Shown: one piece after another, positions 1-9,006 of the stretch
How positions within the stretch are numbered: position 1 is the stretch's first letter
Layout: each line of letters starts with the position of its first letter
Assembly: GCA_035463475.1 (NCBI GenBank)
Contig: DATHTE010000058.1
Span: 40,788-104,787, forward strand
Direction: 5' to 3'
DNA: 64,000 nucleotides
Origin: JACPDI01 sp035463475
GTDB taxonomy: Bacteria > Acidobacteriota > Vicinamibacteria > Vicinamibacterales > 2-12-FULL-66-21
Notes under the pieces: model-generated
What the model was told of the DNA's origin: nothing
Database searches by the model: none
What the model saw: the letters and a program-made list of their open reading frames with translations, nothing else
Made by a program: the position numbers and the translations under genes

Positions 1-628
1 CGTCGGGATCCAGCTTCCTGACCTTTCCCGACGGTGTCTCGGTGACCGCCGTGTCCCCGATACTCAGCGTTTCCTGCCGCAGCTCGGCAAGGTGGTTCTC
101 GACCTGCCAGTATCCAAGGGCCCAGAAGATCCGGTTGGCCACCATCGTCGCGCCGGTCGCGGACTCGGGATACTCGCGCGCGTCGAACTGCACGAACCAG
201 GTGATGCCCGCCGAGTCGCGGAGCACGAACCCTGGAGCGATGCCGCTCGGCTTCGCGCGCACGATCGTCATCGGCCCGGGCGCCGGCCCCGCGGCGGTCA
301 CCGGGCCCCGGACCGCTTCCTCAGCCGACACGGGCCGCGCGAGAATCCTGTTGGTGTACCAGCTCGAGTCCGGCACCTCGTCGATCGTGTTCACGTCGAG
401 CGCCCGGATGTCGCGGCGATCGCCGCGCTTCGCGAAGAGGTTCTCGAGAAGATCGTAGGACAGCACGATCTCGCGATCGCGAACCCCGGATGCGTCCTGC
501 GTCTCCACCTCTCGGGCGAGCGGATCGTCCTCGTAGAACTTCTGCTGCCGTCCCGCAACGGCCGCGACCGCCCCGGCAACGAGGAGCAGGGTGATGCCCG
601 CCGCGAGCCTGCCGCGTGTTCTTGACAT
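1..628 (-). CDS. Exported protein of unknown function, 3' end beyond window
   Basis: The reading frame runs off the left edge of the window; 209 codons are visible. It starts at the ATG in 626-628, seven bases after a GGAGG ribosome-binding site. The first 25 or so residues are basic then hydrophobic (MSRTRGRLAAGITLLLVAG), so the protein is probably exported or membrane-anchored. Shortly after comes a FYEDDPL segment, and further on a conserved-looking stretch around SSWYTNRI. I recognise no domain. It begins 18 bases after the stop of the Omp85-like gene and is very probably co-transcribed with it, which suggests an envelope role. Function unknown. Confidence 0.75.
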   Translation of the reverse strand, partial: MSRTRGRLAAGITLLLVAGAVAAVAGRQQKFYEDDPLAREVETQDASGVRDREIVLSYDLLENLFAKRGDRRDIRALDVNTIDEVPDSSWYTNRILARPVSAEEAVRGPVTAAGPAPGPMTIVRAKPSGIAPGFVLRDSAGITWFVQFDAREYPESATGATMVANRIFWALGYWQVENHLAELRQETLSIGDTAVTETPSGKVRKLDPD

Positions 629-646
629 GGTCGCCACCTCCACCGG

Positions 647-1867
647 CTAGAAGGGGGCCGAAGCGGCGAAGATCGTGCGCCAGCCTTCCAGTCCATGCGC
701 GAGCTCCGCGCGGAGGATCGTCATGGCCGGCGTGTGGAAGCGCACGCCAACGCCGTAGTCCGTCTTCATGCCGGAGAACGTGAGGCCGCCCCGGTCGGGC
801 GCCACTTTCCCCGCGTCCACGAAGATCGCCATGTCGAGCGCGGCGCGGTTCGGAAACCAGCGCAGCTCGCCCGTGAGCAGCAGCGCGTGGCGGTCTCGGA
901 AACGGCCGGTCGTGTAACCGCGCAGCGTGTTGCCGCTGCCGAGCCAGGGCATCAGGAAGTACGGCACCACGTCGGACTTGCGCACGATCGACTCGGTGCG
1001 CGCGCGGAGCGACACCACCCACGTCTCGCGCAGGATCGGAAGGTGCTGGACGACCTCCGTGCGCACGAACCCGAAGGTCCGCCCCTCGCCTCTGAGCGGA
1101 TTGAACTCCTCGTAGGCCAGCCGGTACAGCCCTCCCTTGCGGCTGTAGCCCGGGGACTGGAGCCAGTGAATCGCCGCGGACGCTTCACCCCGCAGGTAGG
1201 TTTCGTCCGTCCCGAGCAGCGGCGCGCTATCTGCAGAGAAGAGCGTTTCGATGGAGGGAAAGCGGCCCTGTCCGGGCTTCTGCGCGTAGTCGTCGATGCC
1301 GCCGTCCAGCCGCAGCCGCAGCCACTCGACCAGGTGAAGCACGGCGCTGCCTTCAACCTGCGTCCTGCTGATCCGGAAGCTGGATCGGCGGTCGCGGTCG
1401 GAATCGTTGCCGAGGCCGTGAAACGGGACCTGCGTGGCGTCCAGCCAGGAAATCGAACCCGACAGGTCGAGACGACCCTTCGCGTGATTGGGGGTGTTTC
1501 CCACGATCGCGGCGCGCTTGTAGTTCCCGAGCGAGTACATCGCGGAGACGTCGACATAGGAGTCGTACCCGATGTGATGCCGGTAGCCGGCGCCTGCGGC
1601 AAGACCGCCGCCCGGGTAGATCGAGCCGAAAATCGGATACCAGCCTCGCGGGATTCCCAGGAACCACTGCCCCTCTTCGACCTCCTGAAAGAAGATCTCG
1701 ACGCGCCCTGGCGTCTCGGGGACGGCATTCCGCGCTTTCTCTTCCTGCTCTTGCGCGATGATTGCCTGCCGTGTCTGCGCGCGCGCGGGGACGGCAAACC
1801 CGAGGGCGAGCACGACCGCCGCGATGCCACTCCACAGCGAGAGAGACATTCGATCTCGATAGACCAT
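647..1867 (-). CDS. BamA/TamA (Omp85) family outer-membrane barrel protein
   Basis: A 406-residue protein with a signal peptide ending in PARA (cleavage near residue 32) followed by a region rich in alternating aromatic and polar residues typical of an outer-membrane barrel. The C-terminal half carries GSGNTLRGYTTGRFRD, which resembles the conserved barrel motif of the Omp85 surface-antigen domain, and the protein ends in phenylalanine as outer-membrane substrates of the Bam machinery usually do. No POTRA domain is evident and it is much shorter than BamA, so it is a barrel-only relative and not the essential assembly factor. The ATG chosen is preceded by GGAGG at a proper distance; a longer frame upstream lacks such a site. 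The unknown exported protein follows 18 bases downstream. Confidence 0.82.
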   Translation of the reverse strand: MVYRDRMSLSLWSGIAAVVLALGFAVPARAQTRQAIIAQEQEEKARNAVPETPGRVEIFFQEVEEGQWFLGIPRGWYPIFGSIYPGGGLAAGAGYRHHIGYDSYVDVSAMYSLGNYKRAAIVGNTPNHAKGRLDLSGSISWLDATQVPFHGLGNDSDRDRRSSFRISRTQVEGSAVLHLVEWLRLRLDGGIDDYAQKPGQGRFPSIETLFSADSAPLLGTDETYLRGEASAAIHWLQSPGYSRKGGLYRLAYEEFNPLRGEGRTFGFVRTEVVQHLPILRETWVVSLRARTESIVRKSDVVPYFLMPWLGSGNTLRGYTTGRFRDRHALLLTGELRWFPNRAALDMAIFVDAGKVAPDRGGLTFSGMKTDYGVGVRFHTPAMTILRAELAHGLEGWRTIFAASAPF

Positions 1868-1954
1868 CGGACCAACCTCCGGCCTGGCGGTGTCGCCGCG
1901 GCGCGTGACGCGGCGAGGCGCCGGGCGTGAGCGGTGCCCTGCCTGTGGCGCGGG

Positions 1955-1960
1955 ATTATA
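1955..1960 (-). promoter_or_regulatory. Possible -10 box for the Omp85-like gene
   Basis: On the minus strand this reads TATAAT, an exact match to the sigma-70 -10 hexamer, about 90 bases upstream of the start codon. No convincing -35 hexamer lies 17 bases away. In GC-rich DNA an exact TATAAT in a promoter position is worth recording but is weak evidence alone. Confidence 0.35.
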
Positions 1961-2250
1961 CGCTGGCCGGCCTGACGATCCGACGTCGGTCGTGATGATG
2001 CATGGACGCGCGACGCGCGCGATCGAATCGCGACTCACTGCGCGCACACGCCGGGTACGCTGCCGTTCAATCCCGCGCGATCCGGTATGGCGTTCGGCGC
2101 GATCCGATTGCTCGAATGACCGGCGCGCGTGTGTGCGGCGACGACGGTCCGCCGGCTGACAGAATCACGGCACACGCGTCACTACTGCGCGAATCGCTTC
2201 CGGTTTTCCGGCACGTCGGTCGTCCCCGCGTGTTTTACGGCTCACCATGG

Positions 2251-2266
2251 TGGCAGAGGATTTGCG
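2251..2266 (+). promoter_or_regulatory. Candidate sigma-54 promoter of the TonB receptor
   Basis: The sequence TGGCAGAGGATTTGCG has GG and GC at the fixed -24/-12 spacing and matches the TGGC...TTTGC consensus. Transcription would start near 2277, giving a leader of about 50 bases before the receptor start codon. By eye only; a chance match is possible. Confidence 0.4.
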
Positions 2267-2326
2267 TCGGATCAGGTTACACGCGCAATCCTGCCCGTGT
2301 TCCTTCCGTATTGGAGGCATCAATCC

Positions 2327-5245
2327 ATGACGAGGCTGCTGGCGCGCTTTGCGCTGACGCTTCTGGCGATCATCGGCCTCACAGTCGCCGCGGCTGCGCA
2401 GACGCAGACCGGTGAACTGACAGGCCTGGTCAAAACCCCTGACGATCTCTCGCTGCCCGGCGCGACCGTGACGGTCACCTCGCCGGCGCTGCAGGGATCG
2501 CGCACGGTGGTCAGCGACGAGAACGGGGCTTACTCGTTCCGAGCGCTGCCGCCGGGCGAATACACCGTCGTCGTCGAGATGACGGGGATGGAGACGAAGA
2601 CCCAGCGCGTGATCGTCGAGCTCGGACGGCTCGCCAAGCTCGATATCACCGTCGGTCTCGCCGGGATCACCGAAACCGTCACGGTCGCGGCTTCCACCGA
2701 GAGCGCGCAGCTGAACTCCACGCAGGTGGGTGCGAACTACTCGGAGCGGGAGATCAACACGCTGCCGACCGGACGCACGCCGAACCTGATCGCGGAGCTG
2801 GCGCCCGGCCTGACGGCCAACACGCCGAACGCCGGCCAGGTGACCATCGCCGGCGCGTTCGCGTACGACAACGTGTTCCTGATCAACGGCGTTGACGTAA
2901 ACGACAACCTGTTCGGCACCGCGAACGCCGTGTACATCGAGGACGCGATCGAACAGACGACCGTCATGACCTCGGGCATCTCGGCGGAGTACGGCCGGTT
3001 CTCGGGCGGCGTCGTCAACATGATCACGAAGAGCGGCGGCAACGTGTTCTCCGGCAGCGGGCGTCTCAATCTGACGAACGATTCCTGGACGGACGAGACG
3101 CCGTACGAAGACAGCCGCAAGGTGACCCGCAAGGACAACCTCAACAAGGTGTATGAGGGAACATTCGGCGGGCCGATCCTCAAGGACCGCATCTGGTTCT
3201 TCAGTGCCGGTCGATACGCGAAGACGACGACGAGCTCGGCGCTCCAGCAGACGGGCCTTCAGTTCAACGGTTGGGACGAGAACAAGCGGCTGGAGCTGAA
3301 GGGAACGGGCACCATCGCCAACGGGCACACGGTGACGGGCAACTACATCAACGTCTGGCGTGATGTGTACCGGATGGGCGCGAGCTGGATGATCGACCCG
3401 CGCTCGGCGGAGAGCCCGAGCTTCCCGAATGATCTCCAGGTGGTCAGCTACAACGGCGTGCTCAACTCGCGGCTGCTGGCGAACCTGCAGTATTCGCGGA
3501 AGAAGTTCGGGTTCCGCAACACCGGCGGCCATTCGACCAACATCGTTGACTCGCCGATCTGGTCGCTCGGGATCAACACGCCCGGCTCCTACGAGTACAA
3601 CGCGCCCTACTGGGACGCTACGGACCCCGAAGATCGGAACAACCGGCAGTTTGCGGGCAGCCTGGCGTACTTCCTCTCGACCCCGCGCACGGGCTCGCAC
3701 GACTTCAAGGCCGGCTTCGATCACTTCACCTCGACCCGGACGGGCGGCAACTCCCAGTCGGCGACCGGCTACGTGTTCGACGCCGACTACGTGACGAACG
3801 CGAGCGGCGCGCCCGTGTTCGACTCCCAGGGCCGTCTCATCCCGGTGTTCGTGCCGGGAGAGTCGTACGTCGAGCGCTGGCTGGCGACGCGCGGATCGCA
3901 GATCGACATCCGCACGCTCTCGCTCTACGCGCAGGATCGCTGGCTGCTGACGCCGAAGGTGACGTTGAACCTGGGCGTGCGGTACGAGAAGGTCCGCAGT
4001 GAAGCGACCGGCGGGATCGTCGGGGTTGACACGGACACGATCGTGCCGCGGCTCGCGGCGTCGTACGACCTCAAGGGGGACGGCAAGACGGTCCTGCAGG
4101 GGTCCTACGCGCACTACTCGGGCAAGTACAGCGAGTCGCAGTTCGCGAACAACACGAGCGTCGGCAATCCCGCGGTCGTCGGCTACTGGTACGACGGCCC
4201 GGCCGGCCAGGGCATGGACTTCGCGCCCGGATTCGATCCGGCGAACTACACGGAGGTCTACTACGGCTCGTTCCCGACCTCGAACATCTTCTTCGACAAG
4301 GGGCTTTCGTCCCCGGTGACGAAGGAGATCTCGTTCTCGATCGGGCAGGAGCTGTGGGGCCGCGGGTCGGCGAAGCTGACCTTCACGACGCGCGACTACT
4401 CGAACTTCGTCGAGGACTACATCAACGACCCGTCGGCGAACGGCCAGGTTGACGTGGTCTTCGAAGGCGTCGACTACGGCACGTTCGACAAGGTGGTCTA
4501 CCGCAACTCGGACGCCCCGCAGCGCGAGTACCGCGGACTCCTGTTCCAGTCGAACTACCGCATCCTCGACAACCTGCACGTCGAAGGGCACTGGACGATG
4601 CAGCTCCGCAACCACGGCAACTTCGAGGGTGAAGGAGCGAACACGCCGGGCTCCACCGGCCTGGAAGGCGACTACCCGGAGATCTACGTGCCGGAGCGCA
4701 ACTTCCCGTTCGGCCGCACGGACGACTTCCAGCGCCACAAGGTCCGCATCTGGGCCGTGTACTCGCAGGGGCTCGGACGCTTCGGCACGTTCGATATCGC
4801 GCCGATGTTCCGCATCGAGTCGCCGCGGGTGTACAGCCTGACCGCCAGCAATGTCGGCATCACGGCGATTCAGGCCTCGCGTGACCCCGGTTACGCGCAG
4901 CCGCCCGACACGCAGACCCTCTACTTCGGCGAGCGCGGATCGCAGGAGTTCAAGGGCTACTCGCTCATGGACCTCTCGCTGAACTACGGGATTCCGGTGT
5001 TCAAGTCGCTGAGGCCGTGGGTGAAGTTCGAAGTGCTCAACGTGTTCAACAACCAGAAGTTGATCGCGTGGAACACGTCTATCCGGCCTGACGCGACCAG
5101 CCCGAAGGATGCGAACGGTCTCCCGACCGGCTACACCAAGGGCTCGACGTTCGGGACGGGCACGTCCAACGCGCATTACCCGTCCTGGCGCGCCGGCAAC
5201 ACCGGCGGCCGGACGTACCTGGTCTACGCGGGCGTGCGGTTCTAA
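2327..5245 (+). CDS. TonB-dependent receptor with carboxypeptidase-regulatory-like domain
   Basis: A 972-residue outer-membrane receptor for active uptake or sensing of a large substrate. A signal peptide (MTRLLARFALTLLAIIGL..., ending AAAAQ) is followed by a carboxypeptidase-regulatory-like beta domain (about 28-115, with the SLPGATVTV and YSFRALPPGEYTVV features), a plug domain (about 125-225, including YGRFSGGVVNMITKSGG), and a long 22-strand-type barrel ending in AGVRF. This domain order is that of the Oar-like/SusC-like receptors abundant in Acidobacteriota. The ATG is preceded by TTGGAGG. No SusD-like partner is next to it; a palindromic repeat separates it from the convergent ADOP permease. 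The substrate cannot be inferred. Confidence 0.93.
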   Translation: MTRLLARFALTLLAIIGLTVAAAAQTQTGELTGLVKTPDDLSLPGATVTVTSPALQGSRTVVSDENGAYSFRALPPGEYTVVVEMTGMETKTQRVIVELGRLAKLDITVGLAGITETVTVAASTESAQLNSTQVGANYSEREINTLPTGRTPNLIAELAPGLTANTPNAGQVTIAGAFAYDNVFLINGVDVNDNLFGTANAVYIEDAIEQTTVMTSGISAEYGRFSGGVVNMITKSGGNVFSGSGRLNLTNDSWTDETPYEDSRKVTRKDNLNKVYEGTFGGPILKDRIWFFSAGRYAKTTTSSALQQTGLQFNGWDENKRLELKGTGTIANGHTVTGNYINVWRDVYRMGASWMIDPRSAESPSFPNDLQVVSYNGVLNSRLLANLQYSRKKFGFRNTGGHSTNIVDSPIWSLGINTPGSYEYNAPYWDATDPEDRNNRQFAGSLAYFLSTPRTGSHDFKAGFDHFTSTRTGGNSQSATGYVFDADYVTNASGAPVFDSQGRLIPVFVPGESYVERWLATRGSQIDIRTLSLYAQDRWLLTPKVTLNLGVRYEKVRSEATGGIVGVDTDTIVPRLAASYDLKGDGKTVLQGSYAHYSGKYSESQFANNTSVGNPAVVGYWYDGPAGQGMDFAPGFDPANYTEVYYGSFPTSNIFFDKGLSSPVTKEISFSIGQELWGRGSAKLTFTTRDYSNFVEDYINDPSANGQVDVVFEGVDYGTFDKVVYRNSDAPQREYRGLLFQSNYRILDNLHVEGHWTMQLRNHGNFEGEGANTPGSTGLEGDYPEIYVPERNFPFGRTDDFQRHKVRIWAVYSQGLGRFGTFDIAPMFRIESPRVYSLTASNVGITAIQASRDPGYAQPPDTQTLYFGERGSQEFKGYSLMDLSLNYGIPVFKSLRPWVKFEVLNVFNNQKLIAWNTSIRPDATSPKDANGLPTGYTKGSTFGTGTSNAHYPSWRAGNTGGRTYLVYAGVRF

Positions 5246-5255
5246 CGGTTCCCAA

Positions 5256-5305
5256 GGGGCCTGTCACCAATTGTCATCGAACGAGGTCAATTGGTGACAG
5301 GCCCC
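5256..5305. repeat. Palindromic repeat, family A, between convergent genes
   Basis: Two 18-base arms, GGGGCCTGTCACCAATTG and its exact reverse complement, flank a 14-base loop. The element sits 10 bases after the TonB receptor stop and 3 bases from the permease stop, so it could act as a bidirectional terminator. It lacks the T-run of a classical terminator. Near 29.5 kb there is a second copy differing at one arm position. Confidence 0.9.
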
Positions 5306-5307
5306 GT

Positions 5308-7821
5308 CTACTCCGCGCGGAGTGCAACCAGCGGGTCCACTCGAGCCGCGCGGCGTCCCGGGGCAAGCAGCGCCACCAGGGACACCAGCGAGACCAGCCC
5401 GACCACCGCGACGTAGGTGAACGGATCCAGCGGGCTCACGTTGAACAGGATGTTCGCGATCGCCGTACGGCCGAGCGTCGCCAGTCCCAGCGATAGCCCG
5501 AGGCCGAGCACCAGGCCGAGCGCGACCTGCAGCGAGCCCTGCGTGAGGACCATGCGCAGGATCTGGCGATGGTCGGCGCCGAGCGCCAAGCGCACGCCGA
5601 ACTCCTGAGTGCGGCGGTTCACCGCGAACGACATCACGCCGTAGATCCCGACCGAGGCGAGCACGACCGCGATCACGCCGAATGCCGTGAACATCGTCGC
5701 GATCAGCCGGCTCGGCGCAATCGTCCCGTCGAGGTTCTGCTTCGGCGTCGCCACGAAGTACAGCGGCAGGTTGGGATCGAGTTTCTGGATTTCCTGGCGC
5801 AGCACGTTGGCGAGCGCTTCGGGGCGCTGGCCGGAGTGCGCCTTCACGAGAACCGTCGCGAACTGGTTCGCAACCGCGGTCTCCGGCGCCGGGCCGAAGG
5901 GAAGGGAGTAGAAGGGCACGTAGAAGCCCGAGGTGTCAACGTTGGGGTTGTTGAACGGCCCCAGCATCCGCACGGTGGTCACCACGCCGACGATCGTGCG
6001 CCAGGGCCCGTACTGCGGCGTGCTGCCGTCCCCGGTCCTGAATCGTCTTCCGACGGCGCTCTGGTTCCCGAAGTGCTTCCGCGCGAAGTCCTGGTTGACG
6101 ATGGCGACCGGCCGCGCCAGGTTGAGATCCTCTTCGGTGAAGCCCCGCCCTTCGACGAACTTCTGCCCCAGCAGCGCAAAGAAGCCAGGCGACACCTGCT
6201 CGAAGTTCGTGTTCGGACGATCCCGGGGATCCTTGTACACGACGCCGTCGATCTCGATGGGACCGTTGCCGGAGAACACCATGCGGAGGCGGCTCGTGAG
6301 CGCCACCGCGGCGAACGCGGGCGAGTTGCCCAGCTCGCGCATCACACGATCGTAGAAGAGCTTCCGCGAGTCCGGCGTGGGATAGTCGGCGTCCATCAGC
6401 CCCACGCGCGCGGACAGCATCGCCGAGGTGTCGTAGCCGTAGTCGATCGTCTGCTGTCCCACCAGCGACCGGACCTGCAGCATTGAGCCGATCAGCAGCA
6501 CGCACGTCACCACGATCTGGAGCACCACGAGGCCGCGCGTCACGAGGCCGATCCGGCCGCTGGTGCTCCCGCGCCCGCCCTCGCGCAGGACGGCCGCCGC
6601 GCTGACGCGCGACGCCATCCACGCCGGCAGCAGCCCGGAGAGCACCGCCGCCGCCACGGCCGCGCTCACGGTGAACGCGAGCGCGGCGAGATCGATCTCC
6701 ATGATCATCCACGCCGGCGGCGGGAACTCCATGTTGCGCAGCGTCGCCGCGAGCCAGTCCACCGACAGGTACGCGAGAAGGATGCCCAGCACCGCGCCCG
6801 CCCCCGCGAGGAGCAGACTCTCGGTGAGCATCTGGCGCATCAGTCGGGTCCGCGTGGCGCCCAGCGAGGAGCGGACCGCCAGCTCCCGGGCCCGCACCAT
6901 CGCGCGGGCGAATTGCATGTTCATCACGTTCACGCACGCGATGAGCAGCACTCCCGCGCAGAACGCAAGCATGGTCAGCAGCGTGCCCCGCAGCGGCAGC
7001 GGTGTGAACGTCTTGATCAGCGGCTCGACCAGCCCGGTGTTGAAGCGCTTGTTCGTATCCGGGTACGCCTTCGCGAAGCGCGCGGCGAACCCGCTGATCT
7101 CCGCCTCGGCCTGGCCGATTTCGACGCCTGAGCGAATGAGCCCGAGCACGGCGGGGGCGTTCGCGCGCGGATCGTTCCGCGGGCGGACCGGGAACTCGCT
7201 GTAGAGGGGAATCCAGAGCTCCTCGTTCACCGGGAAGCTGAAGCCCTGCGGCATGACGCCGATGAGCGTCGCGGGGGCGCCGTTGATCCGCACGGGCTTG
7301 CCCACGATGTCCTGGGCGCCGCCGAAGTCGCGCTGCCAGATGCCGTAGCTGATGAGCGCCACCTTCGGGGCGCCTGGCTTGTTGTCCTCCGCCGTGAGGT
7401 CGCGCCCCAGCATCGGGCGGACGCCCAGAATCCGGAGAAAGTCCTCGGTGACGTACGCGCCTGTGTATCGCTGCGGCACGCCGTTCAGCGTCACGTTGAC
7501 GGTCGATCCGTTCAGGTACGACGCCATCCGCTCGAACGACTGCTGCGCCGGGCGCATCTCCTCGAAGTCCATCGAAAGCACGCGGCCATTCACCCCGAAG
7601 AACGTGGCGCTCGACGGGTCGATGAAGTTCACGTTCATCATCCGGTCGGCGTTCGGGAAGGAAAAGCCGCGTAGCATCACACCGTTCACCACGCTGAACT
7701 GGGTGGTGACCGCCGCGATGCCGAGGGCGAGCACGAAGATGGCGAGCGCGGCGAAGGCTCTCTCCTTCACGAGGATGCGGAGACCGATGCGGATGTCCTG
7801 GAGCAAGGGTTCGAGGCGCAT
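5308..7821 (-). CDS. ADOP-type ABC transporter permease (MacB/FtsX family)
   Basis: About 837 residues with the duplicated architecture of Acidobacterial orphan permeases: an N-terminal helix (about 22-45, LGIAAVTTQFSVVNGVML), a first periplasmic MacB_PCD-like domain, three FtsX-type helices with a VRARELAVRSSLGATRTRL loop, a second periplasmic domain, and three final helices with RRTQEFGVRLALGAD followed by a C-terminal ARVDPLVALRAE. These permeases normally work with a LolD/MacB-like ATPase, but none is adjacent. GTG at 7827 is an alternative start; I prefer the ATG at 7821. Role probably efflux or envelope maintenance; substrate unknown. Confidence 0.9.
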   Translation of the reverse strand: MRLEPLLQDIRIGLRILVKERAFAALAIFVLALGIAAVTTQFSVVNGVMLRGFSFPNADRMMNVNFIDPSSATFFGVNGRVLSMDFEEMRPAQQSFERMASYLNGSTVNVTLNGVPQRYTGAYVTEDFLRILGVRPMLGRDLTAEDNKPGAPKVALISYGIWQRDFGGAQDIVGKPVRINGAPATLIGVMPQGFSFPVNEELWIPLYSEFPVRPRNDPRANAPAVLGLIRSGVEIGQAEAEISGFAARFAKAYPDTNKRFNTGLVEPLIKTFTPLPLRGTLLTMLAFCAGVLLIACVNVMNMQFARAMVRARELAVRSSLGATRTRLMRQMLTESLLLAGAGAVLGILLAYLSVDWLAATLRNMEFPPPAWMIMEIDLAALAFTVSAAVAAAVLSGLLPAWMASRVSAAAVLREGGRGSTSGRIGLVTRGLVVLQIVVTCVLLIGSMLQVRSLVGQQTIDYGYDTSAMLSARVGLMDADYPTPDSRKLFYDRVMRELGNSPAFAAVALTSRLRMVFSGNGPIEIDGVVYKDPRDRPNTNFEQVSPGFFALLGQKFVEGRGFTEEDLNLARPVAIVNQDFARKHFGNQSAVGRRFRTGDGSTPQYGPWRTIVGVVTTVRMLGPFNNPNVDTSGFYVPFYSLPFGPAPETAVANQFATVLVKAHSGQRPEALANVLRQEIQKLDPNLPLYFVATPKQNLDGTIAPSRLIATMFTAFGVIAVVLASVGIYGVMSFAVNRRTQEFGVRLALGADHRQILRMVLTQGSLQVALGLVLGLGLSLGLATLGRTAIANILFNVSPLDPFTYVAVVGLVSLVSLVALLAPGRRAARVDPLVALRAE

Positions 7822-7979
7822 AGTCACCTATGACGACCAATCGCCCCTGGACGTTCCACGATGTGCGGCGGGCCGCGGGCGGTCCGCGGCGCGCGCGCGC
7901 GCGGCAGTTTCTTTGGCGACAACAGCTTGGCGGCGGCTTGCGGCCTCCCGCGGCCTGAGGGTATTCTCCGCTCTCCTCT

Positions 7980-8441
7980 ATGGCGGTCATCGACGGTCTG
8001 GACCCGCTGATCGGCGCGTGGTCGGGGACGAGCCGGCTTTATCGACCGTGGACCTCGCCGGCCGAGAGCGACTCGGATTCCACCGCCGTCGTGACCACGG
8101 CGGCCGCGGGCACCGCCGTCAGCATCACCTACACGTGGGCGTTCGAGGGCGCGCCGCAGGAGGGTGTGCTGCTGCTGACCCGTCACCCGGAGGGACAGCA
8201 GGTCACCGCCGTATGGACGGACTCCTGGCACATGGGGCACGACTTCATGCGCAGCGTGGGGAGGACGGAGGCAGATGGTGCGGTGTCGGTGCTCGGCTCC
8301 TACGCTGCGCCGCCCGGACCGGACTGGCGCTGGCGCACGGTCCTTCGTGCGAGCGGCCGGGACGCCTTCGAGCTGCTCATGTACAACATCTCGCCGGAGG
8401 GGGAGGAAGCGCTCGCCTTCCACAACCGCTACCGGCGGTGA
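7980..8441 (+). CDS. DUF1579-like protein
   Basis: A 153-residue protein with no signal peptide. It opens with LDPLIGAWSGTSRLY, the kind of motif that starts lipocalin-like DUF1579 proteins, and continues as alternating short beta strands (SITYTWAFEG, LLLLTRHPEG, VTAVWTDSWHMG) consistent with a small beta barrel. The family has no established biochemical function. No clear ribosome-binding site precedes the ATG. The prolyl-tRNA editing gene follows 13 bases after its stop, so the two are probably co-transcribed. Confidence 0.7.
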   Translation: MAVIDGLDPLIGAWSGTSRLYRPWTSPAESDSDSTAVVTTAAAGTAVSITYTWAFEGAPQEGVLLLTRHPEGQQVTAVWTDSWHMGHDFMRSVGRTEADGAVSVLGSYAAPPGPDWRWRTVLRASGRDAFELLMYNISPEGEEALAFHNRYRR

Positions 8442-8454
8442 GCGGGAGCAGGTG

Positions 8455-8979
8455 ATGTCGGAGCGGTCGCCAGCCGAAGCAGCCGTGTACGAAACGCTGG
8501 ACGCGCTGCAGATCCGCTGGACGCGGTACGAGCACCCGCCGGTGTTCACCGTGGAGGAGGCGCAGGAGCACTGGGCGGCGATTCCCGCCACGCACTGCAA
8601 GAACCTGCTCCTGCGCAACAAGAAAGGCTCGACGCATTATCTGGTGATTGTCGAGAGCAGCAAGCGCGTCGACATCGGATCGCTCACGCGCACGCTCAAC
8701 GAAGATCGACTCAGCTTCGCGTCGGCGGAGCGCCTCGCCGCGACGTTGGGGCTGACGCCCGGGTCTGTGTCGCCGTTCGGCCTCATCCACCCTGGCGCGA
8801 AAGACGTGCGCGTCGCGATCGACGCGGACCTGCGGGCTGCGCGCGACGTCGCCTTCCACCCCAACGTCAATACCGCCACGATCGTCCTCGCGTGGGGAGA
8901 CTTCGAGCGGTTCTTGCGGGAGCGGGGAAACATCGTGCGATATGTCCGCGTCCAGGATTCAGGGACGCCTGGACCCTGA
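8455..8979 (+). CDS. proX: Prolyl-tRNA deacylase, YbaK/ProX family
   Basis: A 174-residue free-standing trans-editing enzyme that hydrolyses misacylated tRNA (Ala- or Cys-tRNAPro in characterised homologues). Typical features are WTRYEHPPVFTVEEA near residue 20, CKNLLLRNKKG (the conserved KN lysine needed for catalysis), LTPGSVSPFGLIH and the C-terminal FHPNVNTATI. ProXp-ala enzymes share this size. A GTG lies directly before the chosen ATG and could also be used. Its stop codon lies inside a seven-base repeat tract. Confidence 0.88.
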   Translation: MSERSPAEAAVYETLDALQIRWTRYEHPPVFTVEEAQEHWAAIPATHCKNLLLRNKKGSTHYLVIVESSKRVDIGSLTRTLNEDRLSFASAERLAATLGLTPGSVSPFGLIHPGAKDVRVAIDADLRAARDVAFHPNVNTATIVLAWGDFERFLRERGNIVRYVRVQDSGTPGP

Positions 8980-8997
8980 AGCCTGAACCCTTCCAAG
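8964..8997. repeat. Seven-base repeat tract at proX 3' end
   Basis: The stretch contains ACCCTGA, AGCCTGA and ACCCTTC units in tandem, and on the other strand TCAGGG-type units just before. The proX stop codon TGA is supplied by one of the units. Similar CCTGA-bearing heptamers occur near 51.35 kb and 58.62 kb, in each case at a gene end. Confidence 0.6.
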
Positions 8998-9006
8998 GAG
9001 CCAGCC

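Larger units (their letters stand above)
1868..2326. other. Divergent intergenic region between Omp85-like and TonB receptor genes
   Basis: This 459-base spacer separates two divergent envelope genes. It holds a TATAAT hexamer on the minus strand that could serve the Omp85-like gene, and a sigma-54-type site facing the TonB receptor. Although an open frame extends the receptor upstream into this region, that extension is basic and unlike a signal peptide, so I treat the region as non-coding. Confidence 0.5.

Noticed and set aside
2165..5176. A 1000-codon open frame antisense to the TonB receptor
   Set aside because: It is arginine/valine-rich without domains and follows from the codon bias of GC-rich DNA; several other long antisense frames (for example over 16.4-18.9 kb and 41.0-43.3 kb) are of the same kind.
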